From contig NZ_JOFX01000002.1 of the NCBI RefSeq assembly GCF_000719345.1, positions 248,001-312,000 on the forward strand: a DNA stretch of 64,000 nucleotides, read 5' to 3'. Source of the stretch: Streptomyces sp. NRRL F-2664. GTDB lineage: Bacteria > Actinomycetota > Actinomycetes > Streptomycetales > Streptomycetaceae. The position numbers and the translations under genes are program-made. Positions within the stretch are counted from its first letter, which is position 1. Every line of letters starts with the position of its first letter. The notes below the pieces were generated by a model. That model saw only the letters and a list, made by a program, of their open reading frames with translations. It ran no database searches and was not told the origin of the DNA. Below are positions 35,414-46,112 of this stretch, one piece after another.

Positions 35414-36346
35414 TCATGACTTGACGCGGGCGGTGTTGTAGAGCTTCGCGGCGAGATCCGCGGCCTGCTCCTGGGTGTAGCCCGGCTTGCCGGCCAGGAT
35501 CGACGCCACGTCGGAGGCGCTGACCATGGAGAGGGTGCTGTAGTCACCCCAGATGCAGAACGGCACCGTGGCCTCCTTGGGGCCCTTGGTGCTCGTGTCC
35601 TTCGAGGTGAACTTGATGTCCTGGCACTTCATGACGGCGCCCTTGAAGTTCGGCGGGGACATCTCCTTCGGGCTGCCCAGGAGCTGCACTTCGGACTTGC
35701 CGTCCTTGGCCGCCTCCAGCCGGGCCTGGGCGAAGTAGCCGTCCACGGCCTTCTCCGGGTCGGAGATCTCGCCGTACACGCCCGAGAAGTTGAGCCCCTT
35801 CAGGGTGAGGGGGTTCTTCGGGTCGCCGGACTGGTAGTTCATGCCCACCTGGGTCGGGTTCTTGACGCCCGCGGCCTCGGCTTCCTGCCGGTCCTTGTCG
35901 GTGAAGGGCTTCGCCGCGTACTTGGGGTCCTTCTTGAAGTCGTCCACCGACTCCGGGGCGACCAGCTTGTAGCCCTTCGTGTCGGCGGAGATGCTGCCGC
36001 CCGCGCCGCCGCCCAGGAGGTACCAGCCGCCGCCCGCGATGACCGCCACCGCCACGACCACGCCGATGATCACGCCGGCCTTGGACTTCTTCGGCGGCTG
36101 GCCGCCGTACGGGGCCTGCTGGGGGTAGCCGTAGGCCGGGGTCGGCGGCTGCTGGGGGTAGCCCTGCGGCGGGACGCCCGGCTGCTGCGGGTAGCCGTAG
36201 CCCGGCTGCGGGGGCGCGGGCTGGCCGCCGTACGGGCCCGGCTGCGCGGGCTGGCCGTACGGGCCGGGCGGCGGCGTGGGCTGCTGCCCGTACGGTCCGG
36301 GCTGCTGAGGCTGCTGTCCGTAAGGTCCCGGCTGGTTGTAGCTCAT
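35414..36346 (-). CDS. Pro/Gln/Tyr-rich single-pass membrane protein with extracytoplasmic domain
   Basis: 310 residues in three parts. Residues 1-85 are repeats of the type GPYGQQP/QPGPYGGQP, a disordered cytoplasmic tail. KKSKAGVIIGVVVAVAVIAGG is a single membrane helix near 88-108. The remaining 200 residues are a folded outer domain with two cysteines (MKCQD, PFCIWG) likely forming one disulfide. The layout is common in streptomycete envelope proteins, but I know no function. Divergent from valS with a 127-bp gap. The start ATG gives MSYNQPGPYG. Confidence 0.78.
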   Translation of the reverse strand: MSYNQPGPYGQQPQQPGPYGQQPTPPPGPYGQPAQPGPYGGQPAPPQPGYGYPQQPGVPPQGYPQQPPTPAYGYPQQAPYGGQPPKKSKAGVIIGVVVAVAVIAGGGWYLLGGGAGGSISADTKGYKLVAPESVDDFKKDPKYAAKPFTDKDRQEAEAAGVKNPTQVGMNYQSGDPKNPLTLKGLNFSGVYGEISDPEKAVDGYFAQARLEAAKDGKSEVQLLGSPKEMSPPNFKGAVMKCQDIKFTSKDTSTKGPKEATVPFCIWGDYSTLSMVSASDVASILAGKPGYTQEQAADLAAKLYNTARVKS

Positions 36347-36473
36347 CCCGCGTCCCCCTCTGAGGTTGCTTATGCGTTCCTCACATCCTGTCCCAAGCCG
36401 AACCCCGCCAGGGCGCCGGGCCCCTCCCTAACCGGTTTCATGACTGGACTGTTACGGCCCTAAACTGGGCCCC

Positions 36474-39095
36474 GTGACCGAGAACACGCAGACACCCAGC
36501 AGCCCCGACTCCGAACTGCCGACCGCCTACACGCCGGCCGATGTAGAGGGGAAGCTCTACGAGCGCTGGGTGGAGCGTGGGTACTTCACGGCCGATCCGG
36601 CGAGCGAGAAGCCCCCGTACACCATCGTCATCCCGCCGCCGAACGTCACCGGCTCCCTCCACCTCGGCCACGCCTTCCAGCACACGCTGATGGACGCCCT
36701 CACCCGCCGCAAGCGCATGCAGGGCTACGAGTCCCTGTGGCTGCCCGGCATGGACCACGCCGGCATCGCCACCCAGAACAAGGTCGAGCAGCAGCTCGCC
36801 GAGGAGGGCAAGTCCCGCCACGACCTGGGCCGTGAGGCGTTCGTCGAGCGCGTCTGGCAGTGGAAGGAGGAGTACGGTGGCAAGATCCTCGGCCAGATGC
36901 GCCGCCTCGGCGACGGCGTCGACTGGTCCCGTGAGCGCTTCACCATGGACGAGGGCCTGTCGAAGGCCGTCCAGACCATCTTCAAGAAGCTCTACGACGA
37001 CGGCCTGATCTACCGCGCCGAGCGCATCATCAACTGGTGCCCCCGCTGTCTGACGGCCATCTCCGACATCGAGGTCGAGTACCAGGAGGACGCGGGCGAG
37101 CTCGTCTCCATCCGGTACGGGGAGGGCGAGGACTCCCTCGTCGTCGCCACCACCCGCGCCGAGACGATGCTCGGTGACACCGCCGTCGCCGTCCACCCCG
37201 ACGACGAGCGCTACAAGCACCTCGTCGGCAGGCAGATCAAGCTGCCGCTCACCGACCGCACCATCCCGGTTGTCGCGGACACGCACGTCGACCCGGAGTT
37301 CGGCACCGGCGCCGTCAAGGTGACTCCGGCGCACGACCCGAACGACTTCGCCATCGGGCAGCGCCACAACCTGCCCAACCTGACGATCATGGACGAGCAC
37401 GGTGTCATCACCGTCCACGGCCCCTTCCTCGGCCTGGACCGCTACGAGGCCCGTTCCGCGGTCGTCGGCGCACTGCGCGAGCAGGGCCGGATCGTCGCCG
37501 AGAAGCGCCCGTACCTGCACTCCGTCGGGCACTGCTCGCGCTGCAGCACCACCGTCGAGCCGCGCCTGTCGCTGCAGTGGTGGGTCAAGGTCGAGACCCT
37601 CGCCAAGGCCGCCGGCGACGCGGTCCGCGACGGTCGCGTCGCCATCCACCCGGTCGAGATGGAGAAGCGCTACTTCGACTGGGTCGACAACCTCAACGAC
37701 TGGTGCATCTCGCGCCAGCTGTGGTGGGGCCACCGCATCCCGGTCTGGTACGGCCCGGACGGCGAGGTCGTCTGCCTCGGCCCCGACGACGAGGCGCCCA
37801 CCGGCGAGGGTTGGACGCAGGACACCGACGTCCTCGACACGTGGTTCTCCTCCGGCCTCTGGCCGTTCTCCACGCTCGGCTGGCCGGAGAAGACCCCGGA
37901 CCTGGCCAAGTTCTACTCCACCGACGTCCTGGTCACCGGCCACGACATCATCTTCTTCTGGGTCGCCCGGATGATGATGTTCGGCCTGTACGCCATGGAC
38001 GGCGAGGTCCCCTTCAAGACGATCGCGCTCACCGGCCTGGTCCGCGACGAGCGCGGCAAGAAGATGTCGAAGTCCTTCGGCAACGTCGTCGACCCGCTGG
38101 ACTGGATGGACAAGTACGGCTCCGATGCCGTCCGCTTCACCCTGGCCAAGGGCGCCAACCCCGGCACCGACGTCCCGATCGGCGAGGACTGGGTCCAGGC
38201 GTCCAGCAAGTTCGCCAACAAGATCTGGAACGCCACGCGCTTCGCGCTGATGAACGGCGCCACGATCGAGGGCGAACTGCCGCCGGTCGAGCAGCTGTCG
38301 GCCACCGACCGCTGGATCCTCTCCCGCCTGAACAAGACGATCGCCCAGGTCGACGCCTACTACGAGGACTTCCAGTTCTCGAAGCTGAGCGAGGCGCTCT
38401 ACCACTTCGCGTGGGACGAGGTCTTCGACTGGTACGTCGAGCTGTCCAAGACGACCTTCTTCGCCGGCGGCGAGCAGGCCAAGGTCTCCGCCCGGGTCCT
38501 CGGCGAGGTCCTGGACGTCATGCTGCGCCTGCTGCACCCGGTGGTCCCGTTCGTCACCGAGACCCTGTGGACCACCCTCACCGGCGGTGAGTCGCTGGTC
38601 GTCGCCGACTGGCCGAAGGACAGCGGCTTCCGCGACGACGCCGCGGAGGCCGAGATCGGCAGCATCCAGACGCTGACCAAGGAGGTCCGCCGCTTCCGCA
38701 AGGAGCAGGGCCTCGACGACAAGCAGAAGGTCCCGGCCCGCCTGGACCTGGCCGGCACCGTGCTGGCCGCCCACGAGGCCGCCATCCGCCAGGTGCTGCG
38801 ACTCCAGCCGGAGGGCGAGTCCTTCAGCGCCACCGCCACCCTGCCGGTCGCCGGCGCCACGGTCGCGCTCGACCTGTCGGGCACCATCGACGTCGAGGCC
38901 GAGCGCAAGCGCCTGACGAAGGACCTCGGCGCCGCCGAGAAGGAGAAGGCGCAGGCCGAGGCGAAGCTGGGGAACGAGGCGTTCCTGGCCAAGGCCCCCG
39001 ACAACGTCGTGGACAAGATCAAGGGCCGGCTGGCCAAGGCCGAGGCGGACATCGCCCGGATCCAGGCCCAGCTGGAGACGCTTCCCGCCGCGTAG
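36474..39095 (+). CDS. valS: Valyl-tRNA synthetase
   Basis: 873 residues, class I. The HIGH box is HLGH at residues 63-66 ([14 protein letters not shown]) and the KMSKS box is KKMSKSFGN near 530; between them lies the CP1 editing domain that hydrolyses Thr-tRNA-Val. The C-terminal coiled-coil arm ([33 protein letters not shown]) is typical of ValS. Start GTG 36474: no Shine-Dalgarno sequence is present, but TAAACT ends 7 nt upstream, so the mRNA may be leaderless. I looked for a T-box leader and found no room for one. The length is usual for the family. Confidence 0.97.
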   Translation: MTENTQTPSSPDSELPTAYTPADVEGKLYERWVERGYFTADPASEKPPYTIVIPPPNVTGSLHLGHAFQHTLMDALTRRKRMQGYESLWLPGMDHAGIATQNKVEQQLAEEGKSRHDLGREAFVERVWQWKEEYGGKILGQMRRLGDGVDWSRERFTMDEGLSKAVQTIFKKLYDDGLIYRAERIINWCPRCLTAISDIEVEYQEDAGELVSIRYGEGEDSLVVATTRAETMLGDTAVAVHPDDERYKHLVGRQIKLPLTDRTIPVVADTHVDPEFGTGAVKVTPAHDPNDFAIGQRHNLPNLTIMDEHGVITVHGPFLGLDRYEARSAVVGALREQGRIVAEKRPYLHSVGHCSRCSTTVEPRLSLQWWVKVETLAKAAGDAVRDGRVAIHPVEMEKRYFDWVDNLNDWCISRQLWWGHRIPVWYGPDGEVVCLGPDDEAPTGEGWTQDTDVLDTWFSSGLWPFSTLGWPEKTPDLAKFYSTDVLVTGHDIIFFWVARMMMFGLYAMDGEVPFKTIALTGLVRDERGKKMSKSFGNVVDPLDWMDKYGSDAVRFTLAKGANPGTDVPIGEDWVQASSKFANKIWNATRFALMNGATIEGELPPVEQLSATDRWILSRLNKTIAQVDAYYEDFQFSKLSEALYHFAWDEVFDWYVELSKTTFFAGGEQAKVSARVLGEVLDVMLRLLHPVVPFVTETLWTTLTGGESLVVADWPKDSGFRDDAAEAEIGSIQTLTKEVRRFRKEQGLDDKQKVPARLDLAGTVLAAHEAAIRQVLRLQPEGESFSATATLPVAGATVALDLSGTIDVEAERKRLTKDLGAAEKEKAQAEAKLGNEAFLAKAPDNVVDKIKGRLAKAEADIARIQAQLETLPAA

Positions 39096-39118
39096 TCCCG
39101 CCCCTCGTACGACGCGTC

Positions 39119-39154
39119 AAGGCCCCCGCACCGGTCCGCCGGTGCGGGGGCCTT
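39119..39154 (+). terminator. Terminator after valS
   Basis: AAGGCCCCCGCACCGG (39119-39134) and CCGGTGCGGGGGCCTT (39139-39154) are perfect 16-bp arms around TCCG. Confidence 0.85.
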
Positions 39155-39236
39155 CACCGTGTCCAAAGTATCCCGAAGTGCCCTACGTCACTCCGGTTCC
39201 CGGGCGGTGGGATCTCATCCGCGGTGCCGACCACGG

Positions 39237-40397
39237 ATGATGGAGGGCATGCACGTCAAGTCCGTCGCCCCGGTGTTCCAGCGCGGCGTGGCCGCCGGCC
39301 GCCGGCTGACCGACACCTGGGGCGCGTCCCCGCGGGCGGTCGACGTGCTCACCGCGCTCGGCTGCCTCGGGCTGATGGCCCTGGACCTGCCGGGACTCGC
39401 CGCCGCCGACAACTCCCTCAGCGGGCCCGCCGCGGCCGTCGTACTCGCCCTGGGCTGCGCGACCCTGCTGGTGCGCCGCCGGCTGCCGTGGATCTCGTAC
39501 CTGGCCGCGCTGCTCTTCATCGGGTGGCTCCACGAGCTGACCCTGGTCCAGTTCGCGCTCTACTCGATCGGCCGCTTCCGCGGGCGCCGGGCCGGAATCC
39601 TGGCGACGCTCGGGTACATCGCCTTCGCGCTGCTGATGTTCTGGGCGCCGGGCCGGCCCGAGCCCGACGGGCAGACGCTCAGCGGCTTCCTCAGCATCGT
39701 CGTGTCCGTCGGAGCGCTCGCCTCGGCGGTGGGGATCGCCGCCTACCGCCACGACCTGGTACGGGAACTGGCCGCCCGGCGGGCCGAGTCGGCCGTGCTC
39801 CGCGCGGTCCAGCAGGAGCGCGCCTCCGTCGCCCGCGACGTGCACGACTTCGTCGGGCGGGAGCTGACCCTGCTGACGGTGCGCTCCGAGGTGCTGTCGG
39901 TACGGGCGCGCGAGACGGCGCACGCCAAGGACTTCGAGGAGCTGGCCGACACCGCGCGCCGGGCCCATCTCGTCCTCAACGAGATCATCGTGCAGCGGGG
40001 CGAACGGGCCTCCACCCCGGGAGTGGACGAGCTGCCCGCGCTCGCGGAGGAGAGCGGACGGGCGGGATCACCCGTCCGGCTGGCCGTGGACGAGGGCGTG
40101 CACGGGCTGTCGCCGCTGCGTCAGGCGGCCGTCTACCGGGTGGTGCAGGAGTGCCTGACCAACGCCGCCAAGCACGCGCACGGGGAGACCGTCGACGTGT
40201 CGATCGCGGCGGACGGCCCGCAGCTGCGGATCGCCGTCAGCAACGCGCTGCCGGCCGGGATGCGGGGCCGGGCCCCCGTCTCGGCGGGCTCGGGCACGGC
40301 GAGCATGTCCGAGCGCGTCCGCAGCCTGGGCGGCACCCTGACGGCGACCCGCACGCACGACGCGTACGAGGTCGTGGCGACGCTCCCGAGGGGCTGA
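39237..40397 (+). CDS. Sensor histidine kinase, NarX/DesK type, without adjacent response regulator
   Basis: About 386 residues. Four to five membrane helices span residues 30-170. RASVARDVHDFVGRELTLL is the HisKA_3 box with the phosphoacceptor histidine in RDVHD. VVQECLTNAAKHAHG and GSGTASMSERVRSLGG are the N and G boxes of the ATPase domain, ending with LPRG as NarL-partner kinases do. Three in-frame ATGs (39237, 39240, 39249) compete; the last has GGAGGG only 1-2 nt upstream. A cognate response regulator would normally follow but folC does, so the kinase is orphaned here. Confidence 0.85.
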   Translation: MMEGMHVKSVAPVFQRGVAAGRRLTDTWGASPRAVDVLTALGCLGLMALDLPGLAAADNSLSGPAAAVVLALGCATLLVRRRLPWISYLAALLFIGWLHELTLVQFALYSIGRFRGRRAGILATLGYIAFALLMFWAPGRPEPDGQTLSGFLSIVVSVGALASAVGIAAYRHDLVRELAARRAESAVLRAVQQERASVARDVHDFVGRELTLLTVRSEVLSVRARETAHAKDFEELADTARRAHLVLNEIIVQRGERASTPGVDELPALAEESGRAGSPVRLAVDEGVHGLSPLRQAAVYRVVQECLTNAAKHAHGETVDVSIAADGPQLRIAVSNALPAGMRGRAPVSAGSGTASMSERVRSLGGTLTATRTHDAYEVVATLPRG

Positions 40398-40534
40398 GCC
40401 GGGTCCGCACGCTCCTGCCCCGCCGCTGTCCGCTGCGCGCAAGGCCCCCGTGACGATCAGGTCGCTTCCGGCGCCGAAGGTCCCGAAACGCCAGGGCCGG
40501 AACTCCTCGCGGTGGCCGTCCGTAGACTGGCCCT

Positions 40535-42073
40535 GTGAGTGACCAGCAGCCCGAGAGCCACGACCGCCACGACGACGAAGACCTCGCCGGCCCCTTCGAC
40601 GAGTTCGATCAGATCGTGGCGGAAGAGTCCGACCGCGACCCCGACCTGGCGGTGATCGAGGCCGGCAGCCGCACCCTGCGCGCCCAGGCCGGCCCGCCCC
40701 AGGGGGACCCGGTGCCCGCCCGGCCCGTCGACCCCGAGGTCGCCCGGGCGCTGCTGGAGGTGGAGCAGGAGCTCTCCACCCGCTGGGGCGAGACCAAGCT
40801 GGAGCCCTCGGTGTCGCGGATCGCGGCACTGATGGACGTACTGGGCGAGCCGCAGCGCGCCTACCCCTCGATCCACGTCACCGGCACCAACGGCAAGACC
40901 AGTACGGCCCGCATGATCGAGGCCCTGCTGAACGCCTTCGAGCTGCGCACCGGCCGCTACACGAGCCCGCACGTGCAGTCGATCACCGAGCGGATCAGCC
41001 TGGACGGGGCGCCGATCGACGCCGAGCGGTTCGTGGAGACGTACCACGACATCAAGCCGTATGTGGAGATGGTCGACGCCGCCGAGGAGTTCCGGCTGTC
41101 GTTCTTCGAGGTGCTCACCGGGATGGCGTACGCGGCCTTCGCCGACGCCCCGGTGGACGTGGCCGTGGTCGAGGTCGGCATGGGCGGCAGCTGGGACGCC
41201 ACCAACGTCATCGACGGCGCCGTCGCCGTCGTCACCCCGATCAGCCTGGACCACACCGACCGGCTCGGCTCCACGCCCGGTGAGATCGCCGTCGAGAAGG
41301 GCGGCATCATCAAGCAGGACGCGACCGTGATCCTGGCGCAGCAGCCGGTGGACGCGGCCCAGGTGCTGCTGAAGAAGGCCGTCGAGGTGGACGCGACGGT
41401 GGCCCGCGAGGGCATGGAGTTCGGCGTGGTCGCGCGCGAGGTCGCGGTCGGCGGCCAGCAGCTGACGCTGCGCGGGGTGGGCGGTGAGTACGACGACATC
41501 TTCCTGCCGCTGTACGGCGCCCACATGGCGCACAACGCGGCGGTGGCGCTCGCCGCGGTCGAGGCCTTCTTCGGGGTCGGCGGGCAGCACGCCCGGGTGC
41601 TGGACGTGGACACCGTGCGCAAGGCCTTCGCCTCGGTCACCTCGCCGGGCCGCATGGAGGTCGTACGGCGCAGCCCGACGGTCATCCTGGACGCGGCGCA
41701 CAACCCGGCGGGGGCGGCGGTCACCGCGGAGGCGGTCACCGAGGCGTTCGGGTTCAGCCGGCTGGTCGGCGTCGTCGCCGCGAGCGGGGACAAGGACGTG
41801 CGCGGGGTGCTGGAGGCCTTCGAGCCGATCTTCGCGGAGGTCGTGGTCACGCAGAACTCCAGCCACCGGTCGATGGGCGCGGACGAGCTGGCGGCCGTCG
41901 CCGTGGAGGTCTTCGGCGGGGACCGGGTGCAGGTGGAGCCGCGGCTGGACGACGCCCTGGAGGCGGCGATCACCCTGGCCGAGGAAGAGGCCGAGTACGG
42001 AGGGGCCGGGGTCCTGGTGACCGGTTCCGTGATCACGGTGGGCGAGGCCCGCCTGCTGCTGAAGAGGGGCTGA
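40535..42073 (+). CDS. folC: Bifunctional folylpolyglutamate synthase/dihydrofolate synthase
   Basis: 512 residues. It joins glutamate to dihydropteroate and adds further gamma-glutamates to folates. The Mur-ligase-type P-loop GTNGKTSTAR is at about 116-125. SPHVQSITERI is the folate-binding loop, VEVGMGGSWDATNVI and SLDHTDRLGSTPGEIAVEKGGI are hallmark FolC segments, and DAAHNPAG starts the C-terminal domain. An extra 70-residue acidic N-terminus precedes the fold. Start GTG 40535 has TAGACT ending 6 nt upstream and no ribosome-binding site, which suggests a leaderless mRNA. The next gene begins 2 bp after its stop. Confidence 0.95.
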   Translation: MSDQQPESHDRHDDEDLAGPFDEFDQIVAEESDRDPDLAVIEAGSRTLRAQAGPPQGDPVPARPVDPEVARALLEVEQELSTRWGETKLEPSVSRIAALMDVLGEPQRAYPSIHVTGTNGKTSTARMIEALLNAFELRTGRYTSPHVQSITERISLDGAPIDAERFVETYHDIKPYVEMVDAAEEFRLSFFEVLTGMAYAAFADAPVDVAVVEVGMGGSWDATNVIDGAVAVVTPISLDHTDRLGSTPGEIAVEKGGIIKQDATVILAQQPVDAAQVLLKKAVEVDATVAREGMEFGVVAREVAVGGQQLTLRGVGGEYDDIFLPLYGAHMAHNAAVALAAVEAFFGVGGQHARVLDVDTVRKAFASVTSPGRMEVVRRSPTVILDAAHNPAGAAVTAEAVTEAFGFSRLVGVVAASGDKDVRGVLEAFEPIFAEVVVTQNSSHRSMGADELAAVAVEVFGGDRVQVEPRLDDALEAAITLAEEEAEYGGAGVLVTGSVITVGEARLLLKRG

Positions 42074-42075
42074 GG

Positions 42076-42444
42076 ATGCGCACGCTGTGTGCGAGCACGC
42101 TGATCGGCGAGTTCTTCGTGATCGGCTTCGCGGGACTGGTCGCCATGAAGGACCCCGACCTGACCCAGGCAACGGTCTGGACGGTGTGCGGGGTCGCGAT
42201 GCTGCTGTCGTTGCTGCTGTGCGGGATGCTGTCGCGGCCGGGTGCGGTCCCGCTGGGCTGGGCCCTGCAGATCGGTCTTGTCGCGAGCGGGTTCGTCGTT
42301 CCCACGATGTTCTTCCTCGGTGCGGTCTTCGCCGGCCTGTGGTGGTGCTCCGTGCACTACGGGCGGAGGATCGACGCGATCAAGGAGCGCTGGGCCGCCG
42401 CGCAGGAGACGCCGTCGGCGCCCGCGGCGTCCGACCCCGCCTGA
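42076..42444 (+). CDS. DUF4233-type small membrane protein
   Basis: 122 residues with four predicted membrane helices: 5-24, about 32-51, 58-80 and 80-95 (FFLGAVFAGLWWCSVHYGRRI). The position directly after folC, separated by only 2 bp, is characteristic of the DUF4233 family in actinobacteria. RHYGR-like FFLGAVFAGLWWCSVHYGRR is its typical end. No biochemical role is known. Start ATG with AGAGGGGCTGAGG upstream inside folC, so translation is coupled. Confidence 0.82.
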   Translation: MRTLCASTLIGEFFVIGFAGLVAMKDPDLTQATVWTVCGVAMLLSLLLCGMLSRPGAVPLGWALQIGLVASGFVVPTMFFLGAVFAGLWWCSVHYGRRIDAIKERWAAAQETPSAPAASDPA

Positions 42445-42570
42445 CGGGCCTCAGGCCCCCTCCCGCCGGCCTCCGGACCCCGGCCGTCCGGGCCACCCGG
42501 GCGGCCGGACCGCCCCGGACGGCCCTGTAGATTCGTCCTACCGCACCCGTATGCCGCAAGGAGCCGCAAC

Positions 42571-42981
42571 ATGACCCAGCGCACCCTCGTCCTGCTCAAG
42601 CCCGACGCCGTCCGTCGCGGCCTGGTCGGCGAGATCATCGGCCGCATCGAGCGGAAGGCCGGCTGGACCATCCCCGCGCTGGAGCTGCGCACGCTCGACC
42701 AGGAGACCCTGGAGGCGCACTACGGCGAGCACAAGGGCAAGCCCTTCTACGAGCCGCTGATGGGCTTCATGTCCAGCGGCCCGGTCGTGGCCCTGGTGGT
42801 CGAAGGGGAACGCGTGATCGAAGGTGTCCGCCGGCTGGCCGGGCCCACCGACCCGATCGCCGCCACGCCCGGCTCCATCCGGGGTGACTTCGGCACCATC
42901 ACCCGGGAGAACCTGATCCACGCCTCGGACTCCGAGGAGTCGGCCGAGCGCGAGCTGAAGCTCTTCTTCCCCGCGCTCTGA
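42571..42981 (+). CDS. ndk: Nucleoside diphosphate kinase
   Basis: 136 residues, transferring phosphate from ATP to NDPs through phosphohistidine His117 (ENLIHASDS). TLVLLKPDAVRRGL and GSIRGDFG are diagnostic. It balances NTP/dNTP pools and is upstream of the cell-shape cluster, as in other streptomycetes. ATG 42571 has AAGGAG 7 nt upstream. A -10-like TAGATT at 42528-42533 gives a roughly 30-nt leader. Followed by a clear terminator. Confidence 0.97.
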   Translation: MTQRTLVLLKPDAVRRGLVGEIIGRIERKAGWTIPALELRTLDQETLEAHYGEHKGKPFYEPLMGFMSSGPVVALVVEGERVIEGVRRLAGPTDPIAATPGSIRGDFGTITRENLIHASDSEESAERELKLFFPAL

Positions 42982-43022
42982 TCAGTCACTCCTGACGAGA
43001 CATCAGCCGAATAGCGCTCATG

Positions 43023-43060
43023 ACCTGGGGCGACCGAAGTAATTTCGGTCGCCCCCAGGT
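43023..43060 (+). terminator. Terminator after ndk
   Basis: ACCTGGGGCGACCGAA and TTCGGTCGCCCCCAGGT pair over 16 bp with one bulged base, around GTAAT, 41 bp past the ndk stop. Confidence 0.8.
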
Positions 43061-43277
43061 ATTTCCGGGTCCGGGCGGGAACGCCTGGGCAGGACACGTC
43101 GTCACCAGTAAGGGGGCGGGTATCCATTCCGGCGGGATTGCCGGAGTCCCGTCGCGCGGTGTCGGTACAACCGTGACTACGATGGGGCCTCCACCCACAC
43201 ACCCACCTCGCCGACCTGACAGCAGCCGCTATCAACTGGAAGGCCAGACGCTCCTCATGGGGAACAAGGGGAACAAC

Positions 43278-44297
<1,020 letters not shown>

Positions 44298-44302
44298 CGA
44301 CA

Positions 44303-44379
44303 CCCCTCCCTCCCGGGGAGGGGGTAAGCGGAACACAAGGATCCGCCGTACGGGTGCTACCGGGCCCGTGCGGCGGATC
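44303..44379 (+). terminator. Hairpin pair between mreB and mreC
   Basis: A small CCCTCCC/GGGAGGG-type stem at about 44303-44324 is followed by GATCCGCCGTACGGG (44340-44354) and CCCGTGCGGCGGATC (44365-44379), a 15-bp stem with one mismatch. Together they could end most mreB transcripts and lower mreCD-pbp2-rodA expression, in line with mreB being mainly monocistronic in S. coelicolor. Confidence 0.7.
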
Positions 44380-44430
44380 GTTGATATACAGGCAAAGAGA
44401 ATTCCGACGAGGAAGGCACGGCCGCCGCAC

Positions 44431-45378
44431 GTGAGGGACACACGAGAAAGCCGGCTGCTCCTGGTGCTTCTGATCGCCATCGCGTTCGCGTTGATCACGG
44501 TGGACATCAGGGCAGGCGAGGAGTCACCGGTCGACGGTGCCCGACAGGCCGCCGCGGCGGTCTTCGGACCGGTCGAGGAAGGTGTGGCGACCGCGGTCGA
44601 TCCCGTCGCCAACGCCATAGGGGCGGTACGGGACTCCGGCGAGCGCCACAACCGCATCGCCACGCTGGAGCGCGAGAACGCCGCCCTGAAAGCCAAGCTG
44701 GGCAGCGAGGACCAGACCCGCAGCCGCATCCACGAACTCGACGAGATGCTCAAGCGGGCCGGCGCCGGACAGTACGGCATCAAGGGCGCCGAGGTCATCG
44801 CCATAGGAGCGGCCCAGGGCTTCTCCTGGACCGTCACCATCGACGCCGGCAGCAAGGACGGCATCGAGCGCGACATGACCGTCCTCAACGGCGACGGGCT
44901 CGTCGGCCGGGTCACCACCGTGGGCCCCGACACCGCCACCGTCGTCCTCGCCAACGACCCCGACTTCACGGTCGGTACGCGCCTGGAGAAGACCGGCGAA
45001 CTCGGTTTCGCCACCGGGCAGGGCGACCGCGCCCTGTCCGTCCAGATGCTCAACGGCAAGGCCAAGGTCAGCCCCGGCGACCGGCTCGTCACCTTCGGCT
45101 CGCGCGGCAACAAGCCCTTCGTGCCCGGCGTCCCGATCGGCGAGGTGGTCAAGGTCGACCCCTCGCGCGGCGACCTGACCCGCACCGTCTGGGTGCGTCC
45201 GTTCGTGGGCTTCTCGCGACTCGACATCGTGGGCGTCGTCGTGATGCCCCCGCGCGAGGACCCGCGCGACACCGTCCTGCCGCCCAAGCCCGAGGCCCCC
45301 AAGCCCACCCCGACGGTCACCGTCACGGTCACTCCGTCCGGGTCCGCCAGCCTGGCGGCCCAGCCGGCCGACGACTAG
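44431..45378 (+). CDS. mreC: Rod-shape-determining protein MreC
   Basis: 315 residues. One N-terminal membrane helix (SRLLLVLLIAIAFALITVDI, 7-26) is followed by a coiled coil (ERHNRIATLERENAALKAKL) and two beta domains outside the membrane (GFSWTVTIDAGSKDGIERDMTVLNGDGLVGRV is the MreC core). A Pro/Thr-rich tail follows (PKPTPTVTVTVTPSG). It scaffolds PBP2/RodA to MreB. The GTG at 44431 gives the conserved VRDTRESRLLL; the nearest purine-rich site (GAGGAAGG) is about 16 nt upstream, so initiation is weak or the start is further upstream. Confidence 0.93.
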   Translation: MRDTRESRLLLVLLIAIAFALITVDIRAGEESPVDGARQAAAAVFGPVEEGVATAVDPVANAIGAVRDSGERHNRIATLERENAALKAKLGSEDQTRSRIHELDEMLKRAGAGQYGIKGAEVIAIGAAQGFSWTVTIDAGSKDGIERDMTVLNGDGLVGRVTTVGPDTATVVLANDPDFTVGTRLEKTGELGFATGQGDRALSVQMLNGKAKVSPGDRLVTFGSRGNKPFVPGVPIGEVVKVDPSRGDLTRTVWVRPFVGFSRLDIVGVVVMPPREDPRDTVLPPKPEAPKPTPTVTVTVTPSGSASLAAQPADD

Positions 45379-45391
45379 GAGCCGACCCCGC

Positions 45392-46099
45392 ATGCGCTTC
45401 AACCGGATCCTGCTCTCGGCCACGCTCGTCGTGGTCGCCCTCGTCATCCAGGTCACCGTCCTGGGCCGGCTCCAACTGCCCGGCGCCGTTCCCGACCTGC
45501 TGCTCCTCACCGTCGTCTCCCTCGCGCTCGTGTACGGGCACGTCAGCGGTGCGCTCATCGGCTTCGGCGCCGGGCTCCTCGCCGACCTGGCACCGCCCGC
45601 CGACCACGCGGCCGGACGGTACGCGCTCGTCCTGTGCGTCATCGGCTACGTCGCCGGCCTGGTCCGCCCCGACGGCGGACGGTTCCGCTCCGCCTGGGGC
45701 CCGATGCTGACCGTCGTCGCCGCCGCGATCGGCTCCACCCTCCTGTACGCGAGTGTGGGCGCCCTGGTCGGCGACACCGCCGCCCGCCACGTGGGCCTGA
45801 CCGGGCTGGTGTTCACCGCCACCCTCTACGACCTCCTGCTCGCGCCGTTCACCGTGCCGTGGATCATGGCGCTCGCCCGGAAGGCCGAGAACGACCCGAT
45901 GGCCGTCGAGGCCGGAGGCGGCCCCACCAACAAGGCCGCCGACGTCTCCGCCGGCTGGCTGGCCGGCGGCACCGGCCTGCGCATCGGCAGCCAGCGCGGC
46001 GGCCTGCGCCTGAAGACCGCGCGGGTCCGCGCCAACAAGGCCGTCCGGATAAAGGGCGTCAAGCCGGCCAAGGGTGTGAAGAGCGTCAAGAAGCTGTGA
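45392..46099 (+). CDS. mreD: Rod-shape-determining protein MreD
   Basis: 235 residues with five to six membrane helices in the first 165, e.g. LLSATLVVVALVIQVTVLGRL and LTVVAAAIGSTLLYASVGALV. The MreD signature is the polar PDLLLLTVVSLALVYGHVSGALIGFGAGLLADL segment. The tail is very basic (KTARVRANKAVRIKGVKPAKGVKSVKKL), longer than in rod-shaped bacteria and perhaps membrane- or nucleic-acid-contacting. It lies 13 bp after mreC and 13 bp before pbp2, in one operon. Confidence 0.93.
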   Translation: MRFNRILLSATLVVVALVIQVTVLGRLQLPGAVPDLLLLTVVSLALVYGHVSGALIGFGAGLLADLAPPADHAAGRYALVLCVIGYVAGLVRPDGGRFRSAWGPMLTVVAAAIGSTLLYASVGALVGDTAARHVGLTGLVFTATLYDLLLAPFTVPWIMALARKAENDPMAVEAGGGPTNKAADVSAGWLAGGTGLRIGSQRGGLRLKTARVRANKAVRIKGVKPAKGVKSVKKL

Positions 46100-46112
46100 G
46101 GGAGGAGCAGAC

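Noticed and set aside
36347..36473. T-box riboswitch before valS
   Set aside because: The 127-bp intergenic region is shared with a divergent gene, has no T-box or specifier stem I can see, and a leaderless start looks more likely.
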